Source of the DNA: Forficula auricularia
Taxonomy: Eukaryota; Arthropoda; Insecta; Dermaptera; Forficulidae
Length of the DNA: 64,000 bases
Assembly: GCA_024734495.1 (NCBI GenBank)
Contig: JALMQS010000841.1
Location: 2,232,662 to 2,296,661, forward strand
Reading direction: 5' to 3'
Part shown: in pieces, positions 20,177 to 31,918 of the stretch
How positions within the stretch are numbered: the first letter of the stretch is position 1
Layout: the number at the start of each line of letters is the position of its first letter
Notes under the pieces: model-generated
What the model was told of the DNA's origin: nothing
Database searches by the model: none
Seen by the model: only the letters and a program-made list of their open reading frames with translations
Made by a program: the position numbers and the translations under genes

Positions 20177-21816
20177 GGGTATGGTCAAGTATTGTAATCG
20201 TGCATGAAAAAAGTGTTTTTTCCTTCTTTTTTCGAAATATCTCTAAAACGACTTTAACTATTTTGATTTAAAAAATTGAGCGAAACTATGGCATTTTGCT
20301 CTACAAAAAAGCCCTAATAAGTGAACATTGAAAAAATTATATTTTTCGAGATAATAATTGTTTGTCAAAATATCTGTTAGTTTGTCTGGTTGTCTGGTTG
20401 TCTGTGCGTTACCAAATTTTTGTGGTGGAGCTAGCTCAAAAACTAGTGTGAATATCAAAACCAAATTTCACAGGTAGTTTTGATCCATTGAGATTAAGAG
20501 TTGATTATATTTTGATGCATATCGACCCAAAATTAAGGGGGCTGGAGGGGGTTTAAAAATTAAAAATCTAGGCCATTTGAGCAAACTCAACCAAATTTTG
20601 TATACATAATCAGTGGGACTCCAGAAGTATAAAAATGCAAAAACTAACCGGCCAAAATGGGAAGGAGGGGGGTGTAGGATCAAAAAATGAAAATATAGGC
20701 TCTTGTACCAAACTCAACCAAATTTTTTATACATAATCAGCGGGCCCCCAGTAGTCTAAAAATGCAAAAACTAACTCCCCTCCCTTACATGATTATAAAT
20801 AATAATATTAAATACTAGCTGCAAGGCCCGCCTTCGGCGGCCCTCTTGCTAGCCAGGGGCACGCCCCCTGGACCTCCCCACTCCCCCCCACAAAGCTCTC
20901 CAGCACCCCATCCCCGCACCATGCACCCGTTCCTAAACCCCGCCCGCACCCCATCCATCCCGGACCCCACTCCGTGCCCTCCAACCCTGCGCACCACACC
21001 CCCGCCTAGCGCCCTGGACTCCACCCCACACAACCCCCTGCACCCCCACCCTACTCCGCCTCACTCCTCACCCCACCCCCATTCCACCCCCGCACCCACC
21101 TTCCGCACCCTGTTTTTGCATTTCTAGCCTTCTAGTGACCCACAGATTATGTATACAAAATTTAGTTGAGTTTGGCCCAAGAGAAAGAATTTTCATTTTT
21201 TGACCCCCCCCCCATTTTGGGTGGTTAGTTTTTGCATTTCTAGCTCTCTAGAGGCCCACAGATTATGTATACAAAATTTGGTTTAGTTTGCTACAAGGGC
21301 AATAATTTTTTTTTGACCCTCCCCACCCTTTTTGGGTGGTTTTTTGGGGAAATTTTTTTTAAACAAAAGTTGACAGAAATCACATACCCTACAACTTTGT
21401 TTATCATAAAATTTGCCGTAGGGTTAATAGTTTAGGAGTTATTTGATAATTTTCATTCGTGCGCCCCCCAAACCCCCTTCTGGGGTCAAAATATCAAAAC
21501 GTTATATAGTTAAAAACGTAAGTTAAAAGACATCTGATGTAATTATGAAATTTCATAATAATTCCTTCAGCCGTTTTTACGTGAATCGTGAGCAACTTTT
21601 CGCAGAAACCACTGAAACAGACATACAGACAGACAGGAATTTTGTTGAGGGTGTTTTCGTCCATAACTTTGCTTGAAACGTGTGCAACCAAAATTTGGCG
21701 CGATTTGGAGCAATGTACAGACAAAACCTTAATTATATATATATATATATTTATATGGATTAAATATAAGTGAGGGCCCAGGTTGTATGGTAAAGTCGAG
21801 TGGATGGCCACATCAG
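20177..21816 (-). repeat. Repeat family X, copy 4, split by a Helitron
   Basis: Runs from GGGTATGGTCAAGTATTGTA (20177) to 20814, then resumes at 21760 with TAAATATAAGTGAGGGCCCA and ends at TGGATGGCCACATCAG (21816). Joining the two parts restores the reading found in the uninterrupted sister near 18290. Confidence 0.85.
20815..21759 (-). mobile_element. Non-autonomous Helitron inserted in family X
   Basis: On the minus strand the insertion starts TCCATATAAATATATATA and ends with a GC-rich hairpin (CCGCC-GAA-GGCGG), nine bases, then CTAG, and lies exactly between host A and T with no duplication. These are the Helitron hallmarks: 5' TC, 3' CTRR, hairpin just before the end, A|T target. Sister copies of family X show the empty site. 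The 945 bp body has a G-rich segment on the minus strand (plus 20860-21110) and two family-X-like modules. No Rep/helicase sequence is present. ORFs through the GC-rich part are artefacts of composition. Confidence 0.85.
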
Positions 21817-21932
21817 AACACTTCAGCTTATTTTTCACTCAAATCTAATTTCTCATATAAAATATACCAAATAGATGCTTCAATCAAAAGTCTTTTTATA
21901 ACGAAATTTCGCTTTACTCTATATATATTTAA

Positions 21933-22090
21933 CCAGCTGCGAAGTCCGCCTTCGGCGGGCATCTTGCTATGCAAAGGGCTTGTTGATTTTTTGACCCTGA
22001 ACATTCGTGGGTTTTCAAATAATAATTTAAATTTTCTAATTTTAATAAATTTAACATAAACTATTTGTGGGTTTTAAGTGAGTGGCTCGC
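21933..22090 (-). mobile_element. 3' end of a second Helitron of the same subfamily
   Basis: Minus strand: hairpin CCGCC-GAA-GGCGG, ACTTCGCAG, CTGG, then host T at 21932. It matches the 3' end of the Helitron at 20815 (GGCGG, GCCTTGCAG, CTAG, T). The 5' end was not located, so the stated right limit is arbitrary. Confidence 0.6.
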
Positions 22091-22267
22091 GACATACAGC
22101 ATAAGCGCTTTATAATACATAGAAGATTATTCATTTTAGTTGCGGAATTAAAATGTTTTCAGATTAGAATAATTTTCTTTCCATAAGCCTATATGGTTTT
22201 TTCGAGTAAAGATATAAGGAAGCAATAACTTTTAAGGAGTTCGGTGTTGGTTCTAGGTGAAACATTT

Positions 22268-22610
22268 TAATATAATAATAAAACTAAGATACGAGGTAGG
22301 TTTCACAAAAAGAAATAAAACAAAATTGAGTTTTGAATTCGATATATTTCGGGGTTAGCCCATCATCAGGAGTCTAAGAAAACTGATTATATTGGAAAAA
22401 TAGTTTTATAAGTAAGAATTTTTTAAATAAATTTTTTTTTTTTTATTTATTTAAAAATTCTTACTTATAAAACTATTTTTCCAATATGTAATCAGTTTTC
22501 TTAGACTCCTGATTGATGGGCTAACCCCGAAATATATCGAATTCAAACTCAATTTTGTTTTATTTCTTTTTTTGTGAAACCTACCTCGTATCTTAGTTTT
22601 ATTATTATAT
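22268..22610. repeat. Palindromic element with hammerhead-like motifs (family G)
   Basis: Arms of ~165 bp meet in a T-rich centre near 22430-22445. They hold ACTAAGATACGAGGTAGGTT, CAAAATTGAGTTTTGAATTC and AATATAGTTTTCTTAGACTC-like sequence. One hammerhead-like core per arm; the right-arm core has an extra T (CTGATTGATGG). Confidence 0.85.
22340..22372 (-). ncRNA. Hammerhead-like motif, family G left arm
   Basis: Minus strand: CTC, CTGATGA, stem II GGG-CTAA-CCCC, GAAA, TAT, ATC as cleavage triplet, GAA. Closely related to the motif at 4382. Stem I has two pairs (CT/GA-type). Confidence 0.45.
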
Positions 22611-22739
22611 AAGGAAGCCTTTTTCTTCTTATTTAAAAATTGATAATATTTGATAAAATAATATTTTTGCAATTATTAATTTATTTATTCTTTGAATATT
22701 AATTTCTTAACAATTTGATAATAAAACTACTATGCTCCT

Positions 22740-23218
22740 CCTCAATCAGCTTAGAAAACAGGAAGTTGCTATTGAAGACATATGTATGGAGCATAGCCAT
22801 GTACGGGTGTTAAACCTGGACAATTAGAAAAGCGGAGAGAAAGAGATTAGAGGCTTTCGAAATGTGGTGCTACAGAAGAATGATGAATATCAAATGGATG
22901 GATAAAATTACAAATGAAGAAGTTCTTGGATGAATTGGAGAAAGAAGAACCTTGTGGAAGAGTCTGAAGAAGAGAAGAGGTCAGATGATGGGGCACACAC
23001 TGAGACATGGGGGACTGCTTAGGGATATCTTGGAGGGGGGAAGAAAAGGGGAAGGGAAGACACAGATTAGAATATTTCAACCAAATAATTGGGGATATGG
23101 GATGCCAGACATTTAGAGAGGTCAAACAGCTGGCGGGGGACAGAGTCGAGTGGAGACGGATTGTTGCATCAAACCAGTCTTAGGACTGTATACTCAATGA
23201 TGATGATGATGATGATTG
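22740..23218 (+). pseudogene. 3' end of an RTE-like non-LTR retrotransposon, frameshifted
   Basis: Plus-strand frames give LEAFEMWCYRRMMNIKWMDK, ITNEEVL, then LWKSLKKRRGQMMGHTLRHG and GLLRDILEG, and after a frameshift RIEYFNQIIGDMG and FREVKQLAGDRVEWRRIV-ASNQS with a stop. This is the C-terminal region that follows the reverse transcriptase in RTE-clade LINEs (EAFE-W--RR--I-W followed by -GH-LRH-). It ends in a (GATGAT)n microsatellite at 23198-23217, as RTE elements often do. Internal stops and shifts show decay. A host gene is excluded by these motifs. Confidence 0.85.
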
Positions 23219-24040
23219 ATAATAATTATCAATATCGGAAAGAAAATGTTTTCCTTCAGAGTATAGAATTATTCCATAAGCGCTTTTTTAATCAAATATA
23301 AAATTATCGATTTTAGGGAATTTGAACCGTTCGCTGTTTACACCCACACCCACACATAAACACATTCTTAATTTCTTCCAAAATATCAAATTATTTATTC
23401 ATTTTATTAGAATCTTAACTTTTCATCTGATTTAATATAAAATTCATAGCAAAACCAATGGACTATATAGGCAATTTTTACTTAGGATTTTTTTCTCTCC
23501 CCTTTTTATCATAGAACCCATATTTTTACATGTGACGCTTTTACTATATTTTGGCTTTAAATGATAATTTTTTGATTTCTTAAAATTTACTGGTCTTTTT
23601 GCTACATACCTTTCTGTGAGCTCAGGAAATTATCCACAAGCTCCCCTACTCGGGGTGAAAATGAACATATGTTATACCAGAGATTTAATTTAATTTAATT
23701 AAAAAAATTATTTTTCCAGCAGAAGACACACTCTTTTATTGTCTCCTTTAAGAGGCTATTCATTCTCACCCCGTGTCAATATATATAGTCCCCGGCCATC
23801 CTACGAATTATTAATTCGAAACTCTTTATCTTAAATAATTTCAAGAGTACCTATACAAATTATTTGATTTGAATTAAATAAAATAAATTTAAATTTTATT
23901 TTTTTTAAATATATCATGGCTTTTTTTAACTCCTTAATTTTAAATATGTTAAATTTAAACATTTTTGTAGAATATTCTATATCTACAGATACAAGTGTAT
24001 TTATTAATTGAGTTTTATTTATTTATTATTTTTTTTCTAG

Positions 24041-24119
24041 TAAAGTGTCTACTCAAGAGCTGGATTTATTTCTCCCTACTGAGTCCACTGCGAGGAGGTT
24101 CCTTAATTCAACCCACGAG
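24041..24119 (+). CDS. Candidate internal exon, gene unknown
   Basis: A very strong acceptor (ATTTTTTTTCTAG) and donor (GAG|GTATGT) bound 79 nt of non-repetitive, less AT-rich sequence. One frame reads KVSTQELDLFLPTESTARRF and then LNSTHE; another is also open. In the phase left by the candidate exon at 18675 the second frame would be used, so the two need not belong together. The protein is not recognised. Confidence 0.4.
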
Positions 24120-24548
24120 GTATGTATCTAGATATTTAATTGAATTTTCTAATTAAGTTTTCCTTTAAATCATCGCTTCTTAAATATTGTTATTTGGGAC
24201 GCTAGATTATATATCTATATGGAATTAACAAAGATTTTTACTAGTAAATCATCATAAAGCAAATTATTTTAAAACTAATCTTTTGTTAAACATAACTATT
24301 ATATCTGCTCTTATTAAATCTACTCTTATTAAATGAGCAAAACTTGTATATTTATTTATTTATATATTTGTATCTTGGTTCTATTTTGAAAACGGCCCTA
24401 CCGATTTTGATGAAACAAAATCTAGTAACAAGTTTTGAGGATGAAAAAACGATCTGGCTAGGTCTGGACCTCATCAAAATTCATCTTAATTGATTTTTCT
24501 TAATTAAATTAATTATTGATAGATGAAAATCTCAATAAAAAAAATGAT

Positions 24549-24620
24549 TCGGCGGAAGTCGTATTTGAACCTGGAACCTCTTGCATATGAGGCCGACACT
24601 CTAGCATTGGACCACAGAAC
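24549..24620 (-). tRNA. tRNA-like pseudogene or SINE head (Met-CAT-like)
   Basis: On the minus strand TGGTCCAATGCTAGAGT resembles a D-arm/box A, CTCATAT an anticodon loop with CAT, and GGTTCCAGGTTCAAATACG a T-arm/box B. The 72 nt length fits, but the acceptor ends do not pair, so it is not a working tRNA. Confidence 0.5.
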
Positions 24621-24756
24621 TATTTTAAAAATCCTTGCTTTTTACTTTTACTAAAATGAATATTTTTGAATTAGACTTTATTATAAGTGTGGAAATAATT
24701 GAATATATTATATATAGCTATGTATTTAATAAATAATTTTATGTTTTTATTTCAGA

Positions 24757-25093
24757 TCCTATACGATTATTTTTTTTATTATTATTTTCTTATGTATTTT
24801 TTATAATGTTTATCAATATGAACGAATGTGGGCAAATTGGTGTACGAGTAAACAAATATACACATAATATGTGGACCATTAGAAAGATAGAAATGCAAAA
24901 ACTGGGTCGGGGGTGGGTATGGATGTGGGGGGTGCAGGAGGTGGGGTGCAGTTGTGGGGGTCCGGGGTGGGAGGGGCGGTTGGGGTGGGGTGGGGTGGAG
25001 TGGGGGTGCAGTGTTGGGGGCGAGGTGTATGGTTTCGGGAGGGGGTGTGGGGTCAGGGGTTACCGAGCATCGCTCGGTGCCTCCAGGTACTAA
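24757..25093 (+). mobile_element. Mini-Helitron candidate with G-rich core
   Basis: The 3' end reads ACCGAGC-ATC-GCTCGGT (perfect 7 bp hairpin), nine bases, CTAA, then host T at 25094. A possible 5' end is A|TCCTATACGATT at 24757. The segment AGAAATGCAAAAACTGGGTC followed by a long G-rich stretch matches the layout of the Helitron at 20815. ORFs across the G-rich part are discounted. Confidence 0.55.
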
Positions 25094-25379
25094 TTTATTA
25101 AAACTGTATATTAAATTTAAATATTAATAAAATAAATGTGATTTTTTTCTTATTAGAAAAATAATCATTTATTGGTTGGATATTTAATACTCTGTAGGAA
25201 TAGAGTATCTACAACATTTTTCAAATTTGATTGGTATTTTTATTTTTATTTATAATGCTGAGAACGTCATTTGGTATAACTATGTAGTACAAAATGGAAA
25301 AGTATATTTAAAGCCATTTCAGAAATTGACAATTCCGCCCTAATCCCAGCCAAAATTCATTCAATGATGTACTTCGATT

Positions 25380-25835
25380 AAATTTTTTGAATTAATTTTT
25401 GGTCACTACCTATACTTTTTTCACTACCATTGTCGTTTTATATTTTTGCGACCCCAAAATTTAGTTATATTACCCAAGTTTTTTTTTGTGTCTTTGTTAT
25501 CTGTATTCTTTTGCCAATTGTGAACCGATTTTGATGATTTTTTTGCATTGGGTTCAGTATAGTTTCCGATTGGTCCCGTTTTTTTTTTTCATTGGCATTG
25601 GACCTTTTTTGTTATGTTTGTTTATGAACTGATTTTAATGATTCTTTCTGCGTTTGGATCAGTATAGCTCTAAGATAGTCAAGATACCTAACTATTTATT
25701 TATTTATTTTATGTATGTTCGGCGAGAACTTTTTGCCAAGTGGACCGATTTCGATTATTCTTTTTTATTGGAAAGGGGATACCCTTAGGGTTGGTCCCAT
25801 ATTAATTTTGTCAAGCTCTGATGATATGATCATTG
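25380..25835. repeat. Family D flank sequence, decayed
   Basis: Contains CCAATTGTGAACCGATTTTG, CCGATTGGTCCC, GGACCTTTTTTGTTATGTTTG and AGCTCTGATGATATGATCAT in the same order as at 32880-33870, without the palindrome. Confidence 0.7.
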
Positions 25836-26097
25836 ACGAAATAACGTAAATCTCCAATTCTTATGAGCAAATAATCGAAATTATAATAAATAAAATCTTT
25901 TATAAAAAAAAATCTTAAAACATTCATTTAAAACCCGCAAACGTTTCGAAAGCATTTCTATATTTATGAAGAGAATTTTGTTATCAATTTCTGATTCATT
26001 CGCCCGAGGCTTTCTCTTACGAGATGCATGCAAGGTTATTATATTAAGTCACTATTAATAACATCACTAAAAAGAGAAAAATTAATATAATTTTTAT

Positions 26098-26492
26098 AAA
26101 AAAAAACCGACTTCAAAAAAATTAAATGCACCAAATAAAATAATAAGAACTCAAAATTAAAATAAAATGCAGTAAAAGGTATAAAATAATTATCTAATAT
26201 AGTTACAAATAAACGATGAAATATTAACATGAAATCACTTTTTGAAGTCGGTGCTAAACAAACTATATAAGCGAGCGAACCCGCCAAACGTACTAAGTTA
26301 GATCCGTCGAGTTCGATTCATAAAATGTATATGTTTGGCACCGACTTCAAAAATTGAGTTCATGTAAAAATTTCGTCGTTTAGTTGTAACTAAATTAAAT
26401 AATTATTTTATACCTTTTAGTGCATTTTATTTGATTTTGAGTTCTTATTATTTTATTTGTTGCATTTAATTTTTTTAAAGTCGGTTTTATAC
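26098..26492. repeat. Foldback family D, copy 2
   Basis: Arms begin ACCGACTTCAAAAAAATTAA (26107) and end TTTAATTTTTTTAAAGTCGG (26466), holding AAGGTATAAAATAATT and ACATGAAATC. The centre has the conserved GTACTAAGTTAGATCCGTCG sequence seen in copies 1 and 3. Confidence 0.85.
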
Positions 26493-27234
26493 TAATATAT
26501 AAAAACATACCTCCTATATTTATTAAATCTTAATCTAGTTTGAAAATTTTACGTAATTTTTCAATTATTAATAAATTTTTTTTCTGTTTTATTTTCCATG
26601 GTGTTTCTTCCATCTCTTCTTCATGTCTTCTTCTTCTTCTCTTCTTGGCTTCATTCTACTTGTTATTTGAATCTGCCCATCATAGCTTCGCATTCAATAT
26701 AAGTAGAAAACCTTTTTTTACAAGCATGGCGTTTAATTTATTATATAGGGATCAAATTATAATACTTTAAAAAATTAGGGATTTTTGCTATAGCATGTTT
26801 TTTCTTTCAGCTTTCACCCAACAACATTTACTTTTAGATTAGAGATTTTATTAATAAAAACAGACAAAATTAAATTTAACTTTTTAAATTTAAAATTGCT
26901 TTTCATAAATTTTTCATTTTCATTTGACAAATTCATTTTTAAAATCATTCAATTTTTTTTCAATGCTAATCGTAATTAAAATTTAAAATGATTAAATTAG
27001 TAATTTTTAAGAATTAAAATTACATTCTAATAAATTTTTTTATTCGAAATTCCTCTGGTATTAATTTTGGGCTTTTCCATCAAATCATCAATAAAATTTT
27101 TAATTAAATTAACTTTTCTAAATTTTTACATAGTATTCAATTTAATTTTTTTTTTGGACTATTTTTTAAATTGAAATTTTTATTAGAAATTAAAATCAGA
27201 TAGGATAGCAAATTATAGATTTACAGCATTCCCT

Positions 27235-27429
27235 TCATTGGTCCAACTGGTCCAAAGGATCAAAGTAGGATGGATCTTCAGAGGGCGGATTCATCTTCAC
27301 AAAGTAAGACATTCTCCTTAGAATTGGTAGTTTTCTGGGTCTAAGATTATCGAATGTTGTTTTATTAGTCGTTAGGGCTTTCAGGTTCATCGCCTCGCCC
27401 ACCGTTGGATCCGCTACAAATGATTGCAT
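27235..27429 (-). CDS. Short ORF of unknown nature
   Basis: A 64-codon frame with balanced codons, including TVGEAMNLKALTTNKTTFDN and PSEDPSYFDPLDQLDQ, in a patch less AT-rich than its flanks. The acidic C-terminal end looks protein-like, but no domain is recognised. It abuts the duplicated block starting at 27470, so it may be the coding scrap of a mobile element. No splice sites are convincing. Confidence 0.25.
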   Translation of the reverse strand: MQSFVADPTVGEAMNLKALTTNKTTFDNLRPRKLPILRRMSYFVKMNPPSEDPSYFDPLDQLDQ

Positions 27430-27469
27430 GATATTATAAGCTCAAAAAAGAGGGATAGAATTAGAAATA

Positions 27470-28500
27470 GGTGTAGGAGGGTGGGGGGATACGCCATGCC
27501 AACGTTAGGGATGCTAATCTCTTTTCGAGATGTTCTAGAGACAACTGTCTACGAGACCACAAAGATGGCTGCCTTCTAGGTCTTCACTATGGGCCTTTAC
27601 AATTATTATTTATTCAAGGTGAATATTACACTACTTAAGATTTTTTGAATTTTATTGAAAAGATTGAGGTTGTCATCTGCTTGGGGGCGGTTCAAAAATA
27701 ATTTAAAATAATAAAATTTCCAAACAAAAAGGCTGATATTTACACTAGAAATGTGTTTCTTAAACTTTTTTCATTCGCGACCCCATTTTGACTGATAAAT
27801 TTTTCGCGAACCCATATTATATAGATATATGGTTTATATCATTTTTACAAGCAAATCATAAATATTTATAGTGAAGCAAATCTTTATAAACATGTCTATT
27901 ATAATAATTTTATCATTTATTAAAACTATATAATTAACATTATTAAATCTCAATAAAATAATTAGATGGATCTGCTTGTTTCTTATTAAATAAAGAGTCA
28001 AACAAGACTTAGACCCAGCATTTACATTTTTCAGGTGGGGAGGGATACGCCATGCCAACGTCAGGGATGCTAATCTCTTTTCGTGATGTTCTAGAGGCAA
28101 CTGTCTACGAGACCACAGAGATGGCTGGCTTCTAGGTCTTTAGTATGGCGCCGTTACCATTATTATCCAAGGTGAATTTTACACTACTTAAGATTTTTTG
28201 AATTTTATTGAAAAGATTGAGGTTGTCATCTGCTTGGGGGCGGTTCAAAAATAATTTAAAATAATAAGATGTCCATACAAAAATCGAAGAAGACTGATAT
28301 TTAGATTTGAACAGCGCTTCTTAAACTTTTTTCATTCCCGACCCCATTTTGACTGGTAGATTTTCCGCGAACCTATATTATATGTACAGAAATATGGTTT
28401 TAAACCATCATTTTTACTAGCAAATCATAAATATGTAAATCTATAGTGAAGCAAATCTTTATAAACATTCCTATTATAATAATTTTAAATTAATCGATTC
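27470..28500. repeat. Direct duplication of a ~400-450 bp block
   Basis: The block 27477-27900 (GATACGCCATGCCAACGTTA, TTTCGAGATGTTCTAGAG, GAGGTTGTCATCTGCTTGGG, GACCCCATTTTGACTG) returns at 28033-28500 in the same order with a few per cent change. A ~130 bp spacer separates them. Confidence 0.85.
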
Positions 28501-28559
28501 TACAGTGAGCTAAAGCGAAATATTCCTTTCCCAACTATCGTACATATTCTTATGGCCAC

Positions 28560-29330
28560 CCTCGACCACCGTGGAGTCGAATAGCCGACTTGTTCTTAAG
28601 ACATCTGATATCAATTGTTTTTTTTTAGTTGTGATCGTTAATCTAGTAGTATATTTTGTTAATTTTATTTGTATAGTTTATTATATAATATCTATATGAC
28701 ATTATTTCTTTCTGATGCTATTGTTATTTTTGAACGCTTATATTATATCTTCACTTGTATATAACAGCTCTAGATGTAAGCGATTCTAGAAAGTCAATTT
28801 TATCCTACTTCCAATTGTCCTATCTATTTGAAACTTTGGAAGCATATGTAATTCAGGTGACAATACAATAATATTGTACAATCGAATTAATCTGATCAAT
28901 TGTTATGGGTACAATTTATTATTGAGGTTTATTTTATTGTTGAGTTTGGTACTTAGTTTAATTGAAAAAAATTTGAAAAAGCATTTATTTATTTATTTGT
29001 TATTGACTTAATAATAATTGAAAGAAGCTATTAATTCGGTAGTTTAATTGTTTTTTGTTGGCTGGCCAAATGGGCTTTTGCTTACAAGGCCAATATATAA
29101 ATTATTTTATTAAAAATTAAATATAAGAGAGGGGTCATGTGTATATATAGTAACGTCATGTTACATCAGTTTATTATTATTTTTTTCTCTCCAGTACCGA
29201 AAAATGTCGACCCTCCAGAAATTAATCATGCAATTTAAATTTAATACGATTTTTGATTTCGGCTAAAATGAATCAATAATATACCTTGTAAATTTCACTG
29301 GCTAACAAACGGGGAGAAAGATTGACTTTA
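28560..29330. other. AT-rich spacer; traces of repeats
   Basis: Contains a 180 bp segment (about 28730-28900: TCTAGATGTAAGCGATTCTA, TTTGAAACTTTGGAAGC) that recurs near 31540-31710, and a decayed family X-like end near 29090-29170. No gene signal. Confidence 0.5.
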
Positions 29331-29334
29331 GGGT

Positions 29335-29955
29335 GGTCCTTATTTTGGGTATTTTCTAATTTTTATGCTGAAAAAGGCTCATATGGTTCGAAAAATATCC
29401 CCCAAGTTTCAAGTCTCTATCTCGATTTTAACCAAGTCCTACACATCAACGATTCAAGTTTCCCATCTAAATAACATGGGGTTCTTGCATTGAACGATCA
29501 ATTTTTTATTCCGGCCTAAGTGTTGCTTCAAAAAATTTGAAACTCTATAGACTTTATCCTTATAATAGTAGCTATCCCTCAGAATTTTACTGATTTTAGA
29601 TATTATAGTTTTGGAGTTACAGCTAGATAAAATACTGCTTTATCTCAGTATTAGTAAGTTATAGACTCCAAAATTAAAATAGCTAAAAATATATAAAAAT
29701 TATAAGAGATATAACTATTATACTAATAAAGCTTCATACAGAGTTTCAAATTTTTTGAACCATTACTTTGGCCGGAATAAAAAATTGATCGTTCAATGTC
29801 AAAACCCCCATATTATTTAAATGGGAAAATAATATCACTGTTAGGCAAAGATTAAAATTGAGATAGAGACTTGAAACTTGGGGGATATTTTTTTTTATTT
29901 ATTTTAACCCATATGAGCCTCTGCCAGTGTAAAAATTCGAAAATACCCAAATTAG
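29335..29955. repeat. Large foldback element (family H)
   Basis: Arms at about 29335-29600 and 29660-29955 are inverted copies with ~10% divergence, sharing CCCCAAGTTTCAAGTCTCTA, ATTGAACGATCAATTTTTTA and AAAAAATTTGAAACTCT with their complements. No coding sequence or other copy in the window. Confidence 0.85.
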
Positions 29956-29959
29956 TGTC

Positions 29960-31185
29960 GACAGGATTAGAGAGTTCCTGTTCACGTTTTCTACGAAACC
30001 CTAAGCAAAATTCAAGATTTTATAAATCGATTTTTTTTTAATTTGTCCTATATTCATTACTTTCATTCACCCTTTCATCTTCATCATCACTTATATTCAA
30101 TCGTGGTCTATTGGCATGTATTCGCGGGGGGGGGGGGGGGTTTCGGGAGTGAGCGTCTCTTTTTTGGCGTCTCTCTTTTATGGTGTCCTTTTCCCCCTGC
30201 TGGATCTCTCTACCTTCCTTTCCCTCGAGTTTTCTTTTTCGCACACACTTGTTTTTATTTTTCTCTTCTTTGTTTTATGTTAATTATTCTTTTTTACTGC
30301 TCATATGAGGCAAACTGCCTCAGAGCATTGTGTAAAGTTAAATTGTAAGAATTATGAATAAATTATTATTATTATTATTAAATTATTTTATAATTAAAAA
30401 AATTATAAGTGAAATTCCTTTAATTCGAAAAAAATATTTGTTCCTCGACCGATTAAAAAGATAGAATCGCCTGTGAGTCCTAGGTTATGCATTGCAAATC
30501 GAACGCTCTGAGTTGCGGGTTGCATCCTTAGGCGTTAAAAAATTAAAACCTTATCTATTTGAATACCACTACAAAAAAATTCACATAATTTCAAAATAGA
30601 CACACACTAGGATTATGTTTTTCATTTAAATATTTTCATACAGTGAAAAAAAATATTTGATTCTGAGTCAAATTAAAAAAATTGATCCCAAGCAAGAGAC
30701 GAATTTCCATAGGTACTCTCTTGTCTTTTGTAATTTATTACCTCTATTTTGTATCATCTGTGAAGATTTCACTATTGAGTACCATTTTTAAGAATACTTT
30801 CTTTTAGTATTTTTAGTTCTTACAAAATTTCTCAAAAACGGTTTTGAGGGGAAAATGAGTGGATAGAAGACTAACAAGACCCAGCATAAGAATTGAAGAA
30901 AAAGTGAATATTATTTTAAGACTCGGTATTCTCTTCTATTAGAGCTACCCTAGTAAAAAAATAAATAAATAGAAACTATTAAAAATTGTTGAGATAACAA
31001 AATTTTAAGCATCTAATCTGCAATATTATTTCTTTCTTTTAAATTATTTAACTTGGAATTAATTCAATTTCTTGTTTAATTTTATTATATATAAGTAGGT
31101 ATTTATAATAAAAACGATTCGTGCCATAAGAGAAATAAATTTGTGAATTTTAAAATAAATATCTTGATTAATTTAATAATTTTGA
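29960..31185. other. Spacer with simple tracts
   Basis: Has a poly-G run (about 30126-30140), a (TTA)n near 30362 and AT-rich DNA. The open frames around 30040-30350 on both strands are low-complexity (Pro/His/Phe) and unsupported. A phrase near 30510-30535 (AGTTGCGGGTTGCATCC) weakly resembles a tRNA T-arm. Confidence 0.4.
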
Positions 31186-31189
31186 ATTA

Positions 31190-31437
31190 AATTGAAAGTT
31201 TTTGCCGAGAGTAGCAGAATTTTATATATATTGAAGGAGACAATAAAAGAGTGTGTATTCTGCTGGAATTATAAATTTTATTTATTTATAACGAGACTAT
31301 AGTTTCGAGGGCTTTGCCCTCTTCATCACTCTATTACAATGGATTCACAGGAATTAATTTATGAAACTATAGTCTCGTTATAAATAAATAAAATTTATAA
31401 TTCCAGCAGAAGACACTCTTTTATTGTCTCCTTCAAT
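31190..31437. repeat. Palindromic element family B, copy 2 (asymmetric deletion)
   Basis: Left arm from TTGCCGAGAGTAGCAGAATT to CACAGGAATTAATTTATGAA; the right arm lacks the portion with the ribozyme core and resumes at ACTATAGTCTCGTTATAAAT. The left-arm core has TCATCACT in place of TCATCAGT, so it is mutated. Confidence 0.85.
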
Positions 31438-31918
31438 AATTTTGAAATTGAAAAAATACCTCTTTGATTATTTATGCCTATATGATCACAATGCGTTAAG
31501 ATTTCAATAAAACAGTTCAAAAAATATTATCTTGTTTTTTAAACGCTTTATATTAGCTTCATTTGTATGTAACAGTTCTAGATGTAAACGATTATAAAAA
31601 GTCGATTTTATCCTACTTCTAATTATCGTTTCGATTTGAAACTTTGGAAGTGTATGTAATTCAGATGACAATAATATTGTACAATCGAACTAATCTGACC
31701 AATTATGAATTAATTATTTCCTAATTATTGAACTGCAAGCTACAGTGACGGAATTTAAAATACATACATATCAGAACGAATTTTCTATGACGTTTTGCTT
31801 TAGAGTTATAGTGTGTATGTATATGTTTGTTTGAATCAAGCAGAGGAAAGCCTCATTGATTTCTTTTTATGAATCCACAAAACTGCTACTCTCGGAAAAC
31901 CAAAACATTTTCAATTAA

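Noticed and set aside
20846..21127. Pro-rich and Gly-rich open frames on both strands
   Set aside because: They arise from the C/G-rich block of a Helitron; no codon bias or domain.
24806..25093. Gly/Trp-rich open frame
   Set aside because: Same reason: G-rich core of a Helitron-like element ending exactly at its 3' terminus.
29335..29955. Possible miRNA precursor or dsRNA gene
   Set aside because: The arms are ~280 bp with a decayed pairing; it fits a foldback transposon better.
30038..30348. Overlapping frames on both strands around a poly-G run
   Set aside because: Low-complexity composition only.
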